Part shown: in pieces, positions 9,180-19,260 of the stretch
Layout: every line of letters starts with the position of its first letter
How positions within the stretch are numbered: the stretch's first letter is position 1
Assembly (NCBI GenBank): GCA_027574665.1
Contig: CM050666.1
Coordinates: forward strand, 2,232,001 to 2,296,000
Reading direction: 5' to 3'
Length of the DNA stretch: 64,000 nucleotides
From: Rhynochetos jubatus
Taxonomy: Eukaryota > Chordata > Aves > Eurypygiformes > Rhynochetidae
Position numbers and translations under genes: made by a program
The notes under the pieces: model-generated
Databases searched by the model: none
What the model saw: only the letters and a program-made list of their open reading frames with translations
Told to the model about the DNA's origin: nothing

Positions 9180-10150
9180 GTACCTGGAGAGCAGTAAATA
9201 TGATCCAATTTTTTAAAAAGTGCTCTTTGGAAGTTCAGAGGAACACGCATCCATTGGGTCTGGCTGAAACTGCTCTAAAGAATGGGATGAATGGACACAC
9301 AGGTAATTATGATATATGGGGGAAAAAAATACACTTTGCCAATTTATGAGGATATTTTTTTTTTAAATACAAGTATGGGAGTGATGAAGACCTACTAACA
9401 CTCTCCTTGGATTTCCATAGCCATTCCAGGAGGGATCCTCATCAGAGATAGCTGAAGAAATGCAGCTACTTTGGGATAAAATGGCTGGTACTGACATAAA
9501 TAGATAACTGCTTAAAAGATGTAAAATAACATATCAGTGGAGGGAGGTCAGCAGTGGCTCAACATACTTGTAAATTATCTGAAAGGACCATGAATGATGA
9601 GATGATACTAATGATGATATTAAATGTTTCAGGATTGAAAACAGGGCTGGCTGCAAAACATCACAGTTAAAACTGCCAACACTGACTAAATGAGAAAATG
9701 ATAGTTAAAATTCAGCATAGGTAAACATAGAATTATGCAACATAAGGAAGAGCCCTACATTTACATCTATAATTATAGGTTTTGAGCTAGCTATTACTGC
9801 TCAGAAAAGAGTTTCTGAAGTCAGTGTATCAAAAGAGATTTAGGATTTTATAATAGATGGTCCTATGGGAATATCAAATCAATCAAAGAGAAAGGAATTT
9901 GATGCTGGAATGTACTAAGCAAGGAAAAGAGGGCAAAAATTAAAACAGTCATGCCACTGTATAAACCCAATGTGTATCTGCATCCTGAACACTGAATCAT
10001 CCCTTCAGAGAGGCTAGTGTAGTGTTGGAAAAGGTTCAGATAAGGTAACATGTATGATCATGTGTGATCAGAAGTTTGAAATAAGGAGCACAGTAGATCA
10101 TTTCATTCAGAAAAAAAATATGTGAGGGGAAGATAATGCAGATTTTGGAG
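9180..10150 (+). mobile_element. Ancient CR1-like LINE fragment, highly eroded
   Basis: In shifting plus-strand frames I can align weak remnants of ORF2. WRAVNMIQFFKKCSLEVQ near 9180-9240 corresponds to the ANVTPIFKKG region. LKFSIGKHRIMQHKE near 9708-9755 corresponds to [30 protein letters not shown] near 9942-9990 corresponds to [16 protein letters not shown]. The blocks are in the right order, but much of the RT palm between 9300 and 9650 is not recognisable. It is much older than the readable CR1 copies nearby and carries no usable frame. Confidence 0.55.
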
Positions 10151-13006
10151 TGGACTGGAGAGGATAAACTGATAGCTCTTCACTTCAGTATGAGAAACAA
10201 GAGGCAAACTGGTGGCAGACTCAAAACCATCAGAAAATAACCTATGGACACACCATCACTGAACACTGCAGAGACTAAAATTCAACATGAATCTTCAAAA
10301 TAAGGAAAGCCATAGAAGAAATTCTATTAAAAAACATTAGATACAAGGATATCACCCTCTCCCATAAAGTCCCATGGCTGCAAATCACTAAAGCCTACAT
10401 GGACATGTTGGGTAGATACCTATATTCTTCCTTTCTTTTTATTCTCTTTTACATCTGCAGTGGCTCCTGCTCTGAGTAGAAGCATCCTGTGGTCATGCCT
10501 TGTCTCCAGGAAAACCATTCAAACACAAAGAAAAATCTGAGGGTGCTGCAGGTAGTGAGTCAAAATAATTTTAAATCATACCATTTCACAGAAACTGAAT
10601 CCATCACCAGCAAGAGTTGCTTTTTTTTTTTTTTTTTTTTTTCCAAGAGGGTTTGTTGTATTAAACTATTTTGTATATATTTGATCTACCACTTTAAGGG
10701 GCTATTAGAGTGACTTAGCAGTTATTTTTTCTAGAGATAAAAATTAGAGGAAAGTTAATTTTTAACACTGGAATGACATTTACTGTCTCGATGCCCATAA
10801 CCAAGAAATATTATTAGTTATGGACATGAAGTTATAGAGTTTAAGCCTAGCAGTCACTGAAAGATGCCTATACAAAAATAGCTCCCGTATGTAAGCCATG
10901 CAGGAAGCCTGTGCGGAAGATAAAGTATACCTTTTGGTGGCTATTCCTCCAATTACTTGCTGACATAGAAATGCATTTTCAGAATAAAATCCAGATTTTG
11001 GGTAGATGTTGCCTTTGTACTGCACTGGACGTTCACATTTAGTATGTTTCCATCAGACTTCCAAGTCCTTTTCAGAATTAGTATTTTCCACATTCTCTCT
11101 TTTTCCTTCCCCTGTCTATCTGTTCATCATGAACTGCACTCGTGTTTCTAGAGGGATAGTCCTGAAATGTCAGTTCCTTGGCCATATCATTAACCAGCAT
11201 ACAAATTCACATAAAAAAATTGGCATTTACAAATATTTTTCAAAGCATAAGTTTATTAAATATTCACAGATTATTGAACTGTTCGACCTTTGTTACTCAT
11301 ATTTATTAATCATGGATGCTGCACCTTCTGCTTTCATATAAGCTCCAAACAAAGGTAAGCTGCACTTCCCATGCAAACGGTCTTCCTTTACCACAGAGTC
11401 ATGATCGGTTTTGGTTTGCTTTTAATCCTATATAATCATTAAAATGCCTAGGGATAATCATATAAGAAGAGCTGCAGCCAAAGATCAAACCAACTTTTTC
11501 TTTGACTGAATGTATTTTGTTCGGGAAGTTGCCTGGTTTTGTTCTGGCAGATATCCTTTCAGGATTTTCCCTTGCTTTGCTTTGCACAGATTTCTTTCCC
11601 CAGGGAGTGTGGATCCCACTGAAATATGTCACATTCAGCCTCAGAGGCTTTCAGTGTGTTTTCTTCCTGTTATTATGCCAACAATTTACCCCTATGAAAA
11701 CAAAAGGAAGATTTGATTTTCAAAGTGTATCTGTGAGGAAATATAACCTGCTGAGAGAGTGACAGGCTGTAATTTGCTGAACAATGCAGTTTGTACCTTC
11801 TTTTGATCCTTTTACTGCTATCAGGAAATTGGTCCAGGATATCAGGAAAACAAGGAAATGTAACGTTACAGTGCTGCTTTTCAGTGTACACTTCTCTTCA
11901 TCATACATTTGGGCAAAAATTGTGGGTGAGAGAAGGTGTGTTAAGGCTTTTAATCCTATATAATTTGTATGGGTCTCAAATTAGGGAAGGAGCAGAGGAA
12001 CCCCCATTCTGGGGAGTTGAATTATATTCTGATAGGCTTTTGATGCTTCTCCATATCAAGTCAACAGATTTCATTGCTTTGCCTGTGGTTTCTCCAGCGG
12101 CAGCATCTTCTGCCTGCTCAAAGACTGCCAAGTGAGGTTGTGTCTGTTATGAAATAAAGATGTTGTCCCCATGAAAAGTGCTCTTGATCAGTCTTGAAAG
12201 GACTCCACTGTGTGCAGGAGCTCAAAACTCTCCAAGCAAGTACTGAGGCATGATGTTGGAAGGATCCACCTGCTTCTACCCTCTTCTAAGCAAGCTTCAC
12301 ATGCAGCTAGAAGAGCCTCTGAGAAGCCAGGACTAGACATCATTTATCATGATGCTTCTGCCATTTGAGAAAGGGTTTTGTTGCCTTCATTTTAAGTATG
12401 TATTGATAATTAATAGCTTTGGTGCATGGGTGACTGGAAGCAATCACCAATAATGGGCTGATGGCATAAAATAATTGAGCCCCTGAAGACCTGGAGCACA
12501 GGTAGCACTTTGGCAATCAAAAGGTCAGTTCAAGGAGATGTAGGACAAGTCATCTATAGATAGATCAGTACTATATGCAACAACCAAAGATTGAGGGGTT
12601 TGCTGAAACCATTACCACCAATGGCTGAAAAGAAAGTTTCCCAGTAGCCAAACAGGCTATTGCTTTTAGGAAAGGGACAGGCTTTGTATAGTCACATTCT
12701 GTTCATGTGTAGATTACAAAGCACTTGGCAAAGAAAGAACAGGCAGGAGGAAGGAAGTTTCCCCAAGATCCCCAAACATTCCAGAGTTGGAGTGAAAACG
12801 GATGCAATATTTGGTCATTTCCAGCCCAGTGCTCTTGGCATAGGTCACACTGTATCCAAGTTATATGTTAAGATTTCAATAAAAATAGCCTAATAAAAAA
12901 TGGCAATTGAGTCTTGCCAGCATACTTGTAAAATCCTCAGAAGAATTCTGCAGTTTGCCTTGCACACACTTGCAGCTTGGGGTGGTTGAGAGGACCTGTG
13001 TCCTCT
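10150..13006. other. No gene recognised
   Basis: Unique sequence with no supported coding region. It contains a T22 run at 10621-10642. Open frames (up to 114 codons) show no motif I can name. Confidence 0.55.
10621..10642. repeat. T22 homopolymer
   Basis: Twenty-two consecutive T. No coding sequence resembling a retrocopy lies beside it on either strand, so it is recorded only as a mononucleotide repeat. Confidence 0.95.
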
Positions 13007-13075
13007 CATTCATTCATTCATTCATTCATTCATTCATTCATTCATTCATTCATTCATTCATTCATTCATTCATTC
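13007..13075. repeat. (CATT)n tetranucleotide microsatellite, about 17 units
   Basis: An uninterrupted run of CATT for 69 bases. It makes the apparent repeated IHSFIHSF peptide in an overlapping frame, which is an artefact. Perfect repeats of this length are usually polymorphic. Confidence 0.98.
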
Positions 13076-13547
13076 CCCTTGAGTACTGAGTGCTGTGCTT
13101 ACGGCTATTGCTGAGTAGCAGGCAAAGCAGCTGCCTGCTCTGCACTCTGCAGACTGGGCGGAGGAGTGCATGGTACCCTTTCCCCAGGGAGCCCAGAGGA
13201 GTCTGCAGGATCACAGGGGGAGGAAGGAAGGCAGTGCACATCCCAGCCCACAGGACCAAAGGACGGCACCTCGGAGCTGGTAAACAGGAGACTTCTCACA
13301 GGGACCCAGTGGGAACTGTGGTTATTGCAGTTGGAGAAATTTCTGGAGTGATAGCAGGGCTGTAGGAAGGACCCACTCACAATACACAGAGTAAGGGGGA
13401 GTTCTGTTTGCAAAGCTCTTTACTTCTACCAGACTATGTGACTCCCTACCAACACACGTTATTCTAAATTGTTTTCAAATAACATTCACATATGACATTA
13501 TAGATTCTTCTGGCTGACTTAGGGTGTCACTACAAAGAATTATAGCA
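13076..13547. other. No gene recognised; GC-richer spacer
   Basis: Several overlapping frames of about 60-100 codons are open on both strands because the stretch is richer in GC. None shows a domain or splice-bounded structure I can support. Confidence 0.5.
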
Positions 13548-13548
13548 T

Positions 13549-14702
13549 ATATTTGCCTCGGTCTTCACTGTCAAGGGCACAAGCCGTACCCCCAGAGTCA
13601 TGGAAGACAAGGGCAAGAAATGGGAGAATGGAGAGCCACCCGTGGTCAGTGAGGATCAGGTTCGGGAACACCTGAGGAACCTGAAGGTGCACAAGTCCAT
13701 GGGACCTGATGGAATACATCCATGGATCCTGAAAGAACTGGCGGATGAGGCTGCAAAACCTCTATCCATCACATTCAAGAAGTCGTGGCAGTCTGGGGAA
13801 GTTCCCACTGACTGGAAAAGGGGAAACATGACCCCCATCTTTAAAAAGGGAAAAAAGGAGACCCGGGAAACTCCAGGCCAGTCAGTCTCACCTCTGTGCC
13901 TGGCAAGATCATGGAGCAGATCCTCCTGGAAATCATGCTAAGGCACATGGAGAATGAGGAGGTGATTGGTGACAGCCAACGTGGCTTCACCAGGGGCAGA
14001 TCATGCCTGACAAATTTGGTGGCCTTCTATGATGGGGTCACGACCTTTTTGGATAGAGGATGGGCAACGGATGTCATCTACCTGGACTTGTGCAAAGCCT
14101 TCAATACCGTCCCACACGACATCCTTGTCACTAAACTGGAGAGGCATGGATTTGACGGATGGACCGCTCCATGGATAAAGAAGTGGCTAGATGGTCACAT
14201 GCAGAGAGTTGTGGTCAATGGCTCAATGTCTGAATGGAGACCAGTGACGAGCGGCGTTCCACAGGGGTCAGTGTTGGGACCGGTCCTGTTTAACATCTTC
14301 ATCAGTGACATGGACAATGGCATCAAGTGCACCCTCAGCAAGTTTGCTGATGATAGCAAGCTGCGTGGTGCAGTCGATATCCTGGAAGGAAGGGATGCCA
14401 TCCAGAGGGACCTGGACAGGCTGGAGAGGTGGGACCGTGCCAACCTCATGAAGTTCAACAAGGCCAAGTGCAAGGTCCTGCACCTGGGTCAGGGCAATCC
14501 CAAATACAAGTACAGGCTGGGTGGAGAACGGATTGAGAGCAGCCCTGAGGAGAAGGACCTGGGGGTACTGGTGGATGAGAAGCTGAACATGAGCCGGCCG
14601 TGTGCGCTGGCAGCCCAGAAAGCCAACCGTATCCTGGGCTGTATCAGAAGTGTGGCCAGCAGGTTGAGGGAGGTGATTCTCCCCTCCGCTCTGCTCTTGT
14701 AA
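13549..14702 (+). pseudogene. CR1 reverse transcriptase, nearly complete, frameshifted
   Basis: The first frame (ATG at 13600, readable from 13549) covers DQVREHLRNLKVHKSMGPDG and [21 protein letters not shown] single missing base in the A/G-rich run near 13857-13862 moves the reading frame. The second frame (to 14702) then gives [14 protein letters not shown] and [20 protein letters not shown]. Next come motif [19 protein letters not shown] (catalytic Asp kept, the later D changed to N) and motif [21 protein letters not shown]. Motif C follows as [11 protein letters not shown] with both catalytic Asp present, then [19 protein letters not shown] and [20 protein letters not shown]. It breaks again at [11 protein letters not shown], where YSALVRP is expected. 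The palm residues are intact, but there is no endonuclease and no continuous frame. Confidence 0.9.
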
Positions 14703-14769
14703 GACCCTATCTGGAGTACTGTGTCCAGCTGCGGAGCCCTCAACATAAGAAGGCTAACGACCAATTGGA

Positions 14770-14982
14770 ATGAGGGCCACGAAGATGATCAGAGGGTTGG
14801 AGCACCTCTCCCATGAAGAAAGGCTGAGAGAATTGGGCTTGTTCAGCCTTGGGGAAGAGAAGGCTCCGGGGAGACCTTATTGCAGCCTTCCAGTACCTGA
14901 AGGGGGCCTACAAGGAATCTGGGGGGAGGGCTTTTTACAAGGGCCTGTAGTGACAGGACAAGGGGTAATGGGTTCAAACTGA
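14770..14982 (+). pseudogene. CR1 ORF2 C-terminal piece, frameshifted
   Basis: MRATKMIRGLEHLSHEERLR then ELGLFSL are the conserved CR1 blocks after the palm. The frame shifts again near 14870 (EEKAPGRPYCSLPVPEGG is an out-of-frame reading of RRLRGDLIAAFQYLKGA). The true C-terminus, HWNRLPREAVDASSLAVFKT, is readable near 15035-15100 in another frame. It belongs to the same element as the RT just upstream. Confidence 0.85.
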
Positions 14983-15404
14983 AAGCAGGGAGACTTAGAT
15001 TAGATATCACGAAGAAATTCTTCCCAGAGAGGGTGGTGAAGCACTGGAACAGGTTGCCCAGAGAAGCTGTGGATGCCTCATCCTTGGCTGTCTTCAAGAC
15101 CAGGCTGGATGAGGCTTGGAGCAACCTGGTGTAGTGGAGGGTGTCCCTGCCCACAGCAGAGGAGTTGGAACTAGATGATCTTTAAAGTCCCGTCCAATCC
15201 AATCCAAACCATTCTATGATTCTATGACATTAATGTTATATTTAACCCTTTAAAAAAGAATTGGGAATGGAAACTCCAAGGAAGTAAACTCAAGAAATTT
15301 GGCAAATATGATTTCATGGGAAAAGAGTATAAGTAGAAAAGGAATGACGGAGACCAGGTACTTACAGAAAAAGACTGAGAAATGGCCCTAATACAGGAGA
15401 AAAA

Positions 15405-15540
15405 GAAACAAAACCAAAACCAACCAACCAAAAAAAACCAAAAAAAACCCCACCAAAAAAACAAACAAACAAACAAACAAACAAAGAACCAAAAACAAAA
15501 CAAAAAAAAAAAAACCACACCAAAAAAACACACCAAAACA
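15405..15540. repeat. Long A/C-only low-complexity tract
   Basis: About 135 bases free of T and with a single G, in units of AACC, AAAC and longer A runs with CC. It generates spurious lysine/glutamine-rich frames on the plus strand and phenylalanine/cysteine-rich frames on the minus strand, including a 104-codon one that resembles membrane segments but is compositional. Confidence 0.93.
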
Positions 15541-15699
15541 GTAATTGCAATAGAAAAAAAAATGTGGCTGCACTGGGTAATTTTCAGTGACTTGGAAACA
15601 AAAAAGGAAACATCAGGAGAGAAAACTAAATGTGAAAATGTATTAGCAGAAGGTCAGTATGCAAGAGAAGAGAATGAATTATAATGAGTAAGGGACAAA

Positions 15700-16400
15700 A
15701 AAGTAGCAAGAAAACAAATATTTAAGAATAAGGAAAATGAAATAAATCCTTGGATAATTTCACACGGAGTAAATAATAGATGATATAGAGAAAGCGTAAG
15801 TATTCAGTGCATCCCTCACTTAAAAATAAAATGTTATTTTTTTACCAATTATTAATGCAATTAATTTTAAGAGAGGAAGAAAGAAAACAAGAGTTCATTC
15901 CAGAGTGATGAAAGGAATTTCCTCAGCAGTCACAGAGTCATTCTTCTTTACCTATGAGGGCACACGGTAGAAGAGTGACATCCTAGAAGTCTAGGAAGGA
16001 ATAAGTATAACATCTGCCATTAAAAAGGAGTAATTGAGGAACCTGGGGAAATACAGACAGGTCAGTCTAACCTCAATACCTGAGAAAATACTGGAACAAG
16101 CAGTTAAACAGTGGTTTATAAGCACCTGGGGGATAATAAGGTAATAAGATAAGAGCCCACATGGATTTGACAAAAACGATTCATGTCAGACCAATTTAAT
16201 TTCCTCTCCTTGGCAGGATAACTGGTCTAGTGTATAGGGAAAGTGGTAAATGTGATATATCTTGGCTTTGTGAAGGGTTATGACATAGTCCCACATGGCA
16301 GTCTTGCAAGTGTTCTTGGGAAATATGGTCTGCATGAAAGTACTGTGGTAGATAAACAGCCCTGAAAACGTAACCTGGGCACTAGCCCAAGGTGTTTCAC
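15700..16400 (+). mobile_element. Ancient CR1-like LINE fragment (linker to RT motif A)
   Basis: Shifting plus-strand frames give ARKQIFKNKENEIN near 15710-15750 (linker-like). GEIQTGQSNLNT next to PEKILEQAVKQWF-like text lies near 16050-16115 (the NYRPVSLTSIPEKILEQ region). RFMSDQFNFLS near 16180-16205 matches GFVKGKSCLTNLISF. VVNVIYLGFVKGYDIVPHG near 16245-16300 matches RT motif A, with the catalytic Asp changed to Gly. KYGLHESTVVDKQ follows. The order is correct and the decay advanced. It is placed downstream of, and independent from, the young CR1 ending at 15227. Confidence 0.6.
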
Positions 16401-17480
16401 AGCCCACTTTGGAGGCTTTTTTAAACAGGGCTCTGTCTTGTGCTGCATGCTAGTCAATATTTTCTTTTATAGTTTTTACAGTAGAATACAGTAAAATTTG
16501 CACAACATATTCTGGCAACTCGGGCAGTGTATTGACAGGTGAGATGGATCCCAGATACCTGCTCATTGGAAACAGAGTTGATTTGTGCTCATTCCCTCCC
16601 CAAACCTGGCAATTATGAGCCCAGACTTTGTACTGACCTTCTAGATATCGTCAAAACGCACCTCCCCAGGCTGCAGCTCTCAGACCCCTTCCTTGAGGTG
16701 AAACTTTGCAGTGCCTGTGCCTTTTGCAGTACTCTAGGCTACTGTTTCAGCAGTAGCAGTGTCATCAGCCTGGTAAGCTTGTAACACAGTAAACACGTCT
16801 AACATCAGGGGAAGGTTCAGAGGAATATCTACCAAATTTGGAAACAGAAAGGATGACTAGTGAAATAAAACACAAAACACAACTGAATTTGTATTGAACT
16901 ACAAGGGAAATGTCCATTTTTTCCCCATGTGGCTGACTTACAATGAATGTTGGACATTAACACTAAGGGGAACCGCTATGTGGCAATAGACTCCAACTGG
17001 CCCATCCCCACAGTAACTCTCTTTCCCCTCCTTAGATACTCCATCAAAGTTTCTTCCTCTCCTGTTAAGCAAATGCATTTCCTAGAAAAACAAGCCTGTG
17101 GAAGGAATTGGAGGAGTTGTGAGTGCATCTTTCCCCAAGAAGTAAGAGCCATACCTGTCACATTTCTTCCAGACCTCCAGTGATAGAGTTACGTCAGACC
17201 TTGCTTCCTACATCTTCTGGGGGCATCTCTGTCCCATTAGGGTACTACCTTTACCCATGTTCTTGGCAGGAAGCCATTACATTTCAGTATAGAGTGTTCC
17301 CTGTCTGCTTTGATGGATAATTAGTAATCTTAACACCTTGTGAGCTTTGTAAATATGCCTAACATTTTACAGTATAAAAATATGAATTGCACGACTCTTT
17401 TTAATGCTGTGACCTGTGATGTGTTCCTAGCTTTCCATAAAGTTCACTCACAGCCTCTCTCAATAGTTCAGAAAGGAGAT
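16400..17480. other. No gene recognised
   Basis: Unique sequence. Open frames are 81 codons or fewer, without recognisable motifs. Confidence 0.5.
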
Positions 17481-17665
17481 AACAAACAGGAATTGGACAA
17501 AGGGGGCTCTGAGACACAAACACTGGGAAGATTTCAAAGCACTCTGGAGGATGGGATCAGAACTGAACATGGTCTTGACGAATTGGAGGCATGACCCAAA
17601 ATAAATGCAATCAAGTTCAACAGAGACAAATGCAAACAGCTCAGTCTGGAATTTAGGCAGGTGAG
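17480..17665 (+). mobile_element. Possible ancient CR1-like fragment
   Basis: A plus-strand reading DGIRTEHGLDELEA, a stop, then AIKFNRDKCKQLSL resembles the CR1 blocks [15 protein letters not shown] and [15 protein letters not shown], in the same order and spacing. Only these two blocks are visible, so the call is tentative. Confidence 0.45.
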
Positions 17666-18752
17666 GTTACCCTTGCCATCAAAGCTGGTTTGACAATTTT
17701 CTGTCCTTCTCCCCATCTCCAATCTGCTTATTTCTTCCTTAGTATATGTTTGTTGTCCTTTTAGGCATGATGATGAACTGTTTGTGGGGCTGCATTGCAA
17801 AACAGCTCCCTGAGACAACTCAGAATAAAAATACCTCTTCTTTATTTATGAAGTGTTATATCTAACCTGGTTCAGTTCTCTGCTCTGGTTCACAGCAAAG
17901 CCGCACAAGCAGTTTGTATCAGTGTACCTGTGGAGGAAGCAATCTGCAGCGGGGAGAAACAAATCAGCTGCCAGGAACACAGAAGCAGAAACTCCATTGC
18001 TGAAGCTAAGTTTCATGCACATACATTTTGATGAAGGGGAAATCAGATGTTCAAATTCAATATGGGCAATAGCTTGTTAGCAACAATACAGCACAACCTA
18101 AGCTCAGAGTTAGAGATTACCACAAACTCGTTACGAGCTGGTGGTGTGATGCCTTTGCAAAAAATAAGCAGATGAACCGCAGCCAGCAACCTAAACCTGA
18201 TTGTGGAATGCAGTAGCAGTATGCATTAAGAGATGGGAGGTCATCAGCTTAGTTCTGTGGCTTTTCTTGTCGACGGACTTTAATAATCATGCTGGTAGCT
18301 TGAAAGGAAACCAGAAAAAGAGATTCCATATGGAGAAATCATTAAATCAGAGGAACTGGTAAATTTTCTATTCTAGAAAAGAGGGGAAGCAAGGGAATAT
18401 GTACCACAACATACAACCCCAACATAAAAATGGTTACAAAGAGAGCAATAGCAACTTGCTTTCCACCTTGTATAGAGTGGAAGAGCAACGAATGAACAAC
18501 CAATTTGGCATTAAAAATATTTCAGTAATATAATAAGAAAAAACCCACTTCCCATCAAGAGAGAAGTAGAGGAACAGGCTAGGGACAATTATATTGGCAC
18601 AACTACAGGAGAGAACCATATTAAAACCTCTATTAAGGCTTGATCCCTGGCTGTGCTTCAGTTCAAGTGGTACATTAAATGATCTCCTGAGGCTCCTTTA
18701 AGTCTTGTATCTTATGATCTGTGCAATTTTTTTAGTGTTATAGGAAGTTGTG

Positions 18753-18785
18753 GCCAAAAAAACCCAAAAACCACCAAAAAAACAA
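18753..18785. repeat. A/C-only tract, short
   Basis: Thirty-three bases of A and C only (CCAAAAAAACCCAAAAACC and on), of the same type as 7231-7284 and 15405-15540. Confidence 0.85.
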
Positions 18786-18899
18786 TCCAAAGAAAATAAT
18801 ACTTTAACAATGACAATACATTTACAAGCTAGGCGACCTTATCTTGAACTCTGCTTGAAAGTGAACTTATAAAAGATAGGATAAGAATAGAGTAGGCTG

Positions 18900-19260
18900 T
18901 AGGAACGGCTAACGTAATGATTGGAGACTTGGAAAAGAGCAACAAGATTTTCATGTCATGTCTAGAAGGAGATGAAATCTGGGGAACATCACATTAAGCA
19001 AACTGGAGGACAATTGGGTGTACTCAGAATCTTGACTCCAGCTTGTACAGAATTATACTTTGTTGACACACATCAGATTGAAGACTAATGAAGAAGACCG
19101 GGCAGAAGCAGGGACTGTTTTTTGTTTGTTTTATTGTAATTGCTTTCCACAATAGATAATTAACTGTGGAACTCATTGCTATAAGACATGTCAAAGATTG
19201 AGAACTTATCAAAGGGAGATAAAAAAGGAGAGGTGTTAACAATAATGAGAGATAGAAGAC
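18900..19260 (+). mobile_element. Possible 3' part of an ancient CR1/L3-type LINE
   Basis: The segment TTAACTGTGGAACTCATTGC (19161-19180), followed by ATAAGACATGTCAAAGATTG, resembles the 3' end of old amniote CR1/L3 LINEs. There the encoded text is the WNSLP-type block close to the ORF2 end. The upstream stretch (TTGTACAGAATTATACTTTG and on) has no clear counterpart. The match rests on one region of about 60 bases recalled from memory. Confidence 0.42.

Larger units (their letters stand above)
13548..15227 (+). mobile_element. CR1 LINE, 5'-truncated, best-preserved copy in the window
   Basis: It starts inside ORF2 at IFASVFTVKGTS (from 13549), the block just before the RT domain, and runs through RT, the C-terminal region, the 3' UTR and an intact tail. 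The tail is ATTCTATGATTCTATGA at 15211-15227, preceded by the family signature ACTAGATGATCTTTAAAG. The structure is that of a typical truncated CR1 insertion. Frameshifts occur near 13860, near 14680-14700 and near 14870. The low number of breaks marks it as younger than the other copies. No convincing target-site duplication flanks it. Confidence 0.95.

Noticed and set aside
12907-13089. Repeated IHSFIHSF peptide
   Set aside because: Translation of the (CATT)n microsatellite, not a repeat protein.
15222-15573. Minus-strand frames rich in Phe/Cys/Leu that look like membrane proteins
   Set aside because: They are the reverse complement of the A/C-only tract at 15405-15540. The same artefact occurs at 7050-7393.
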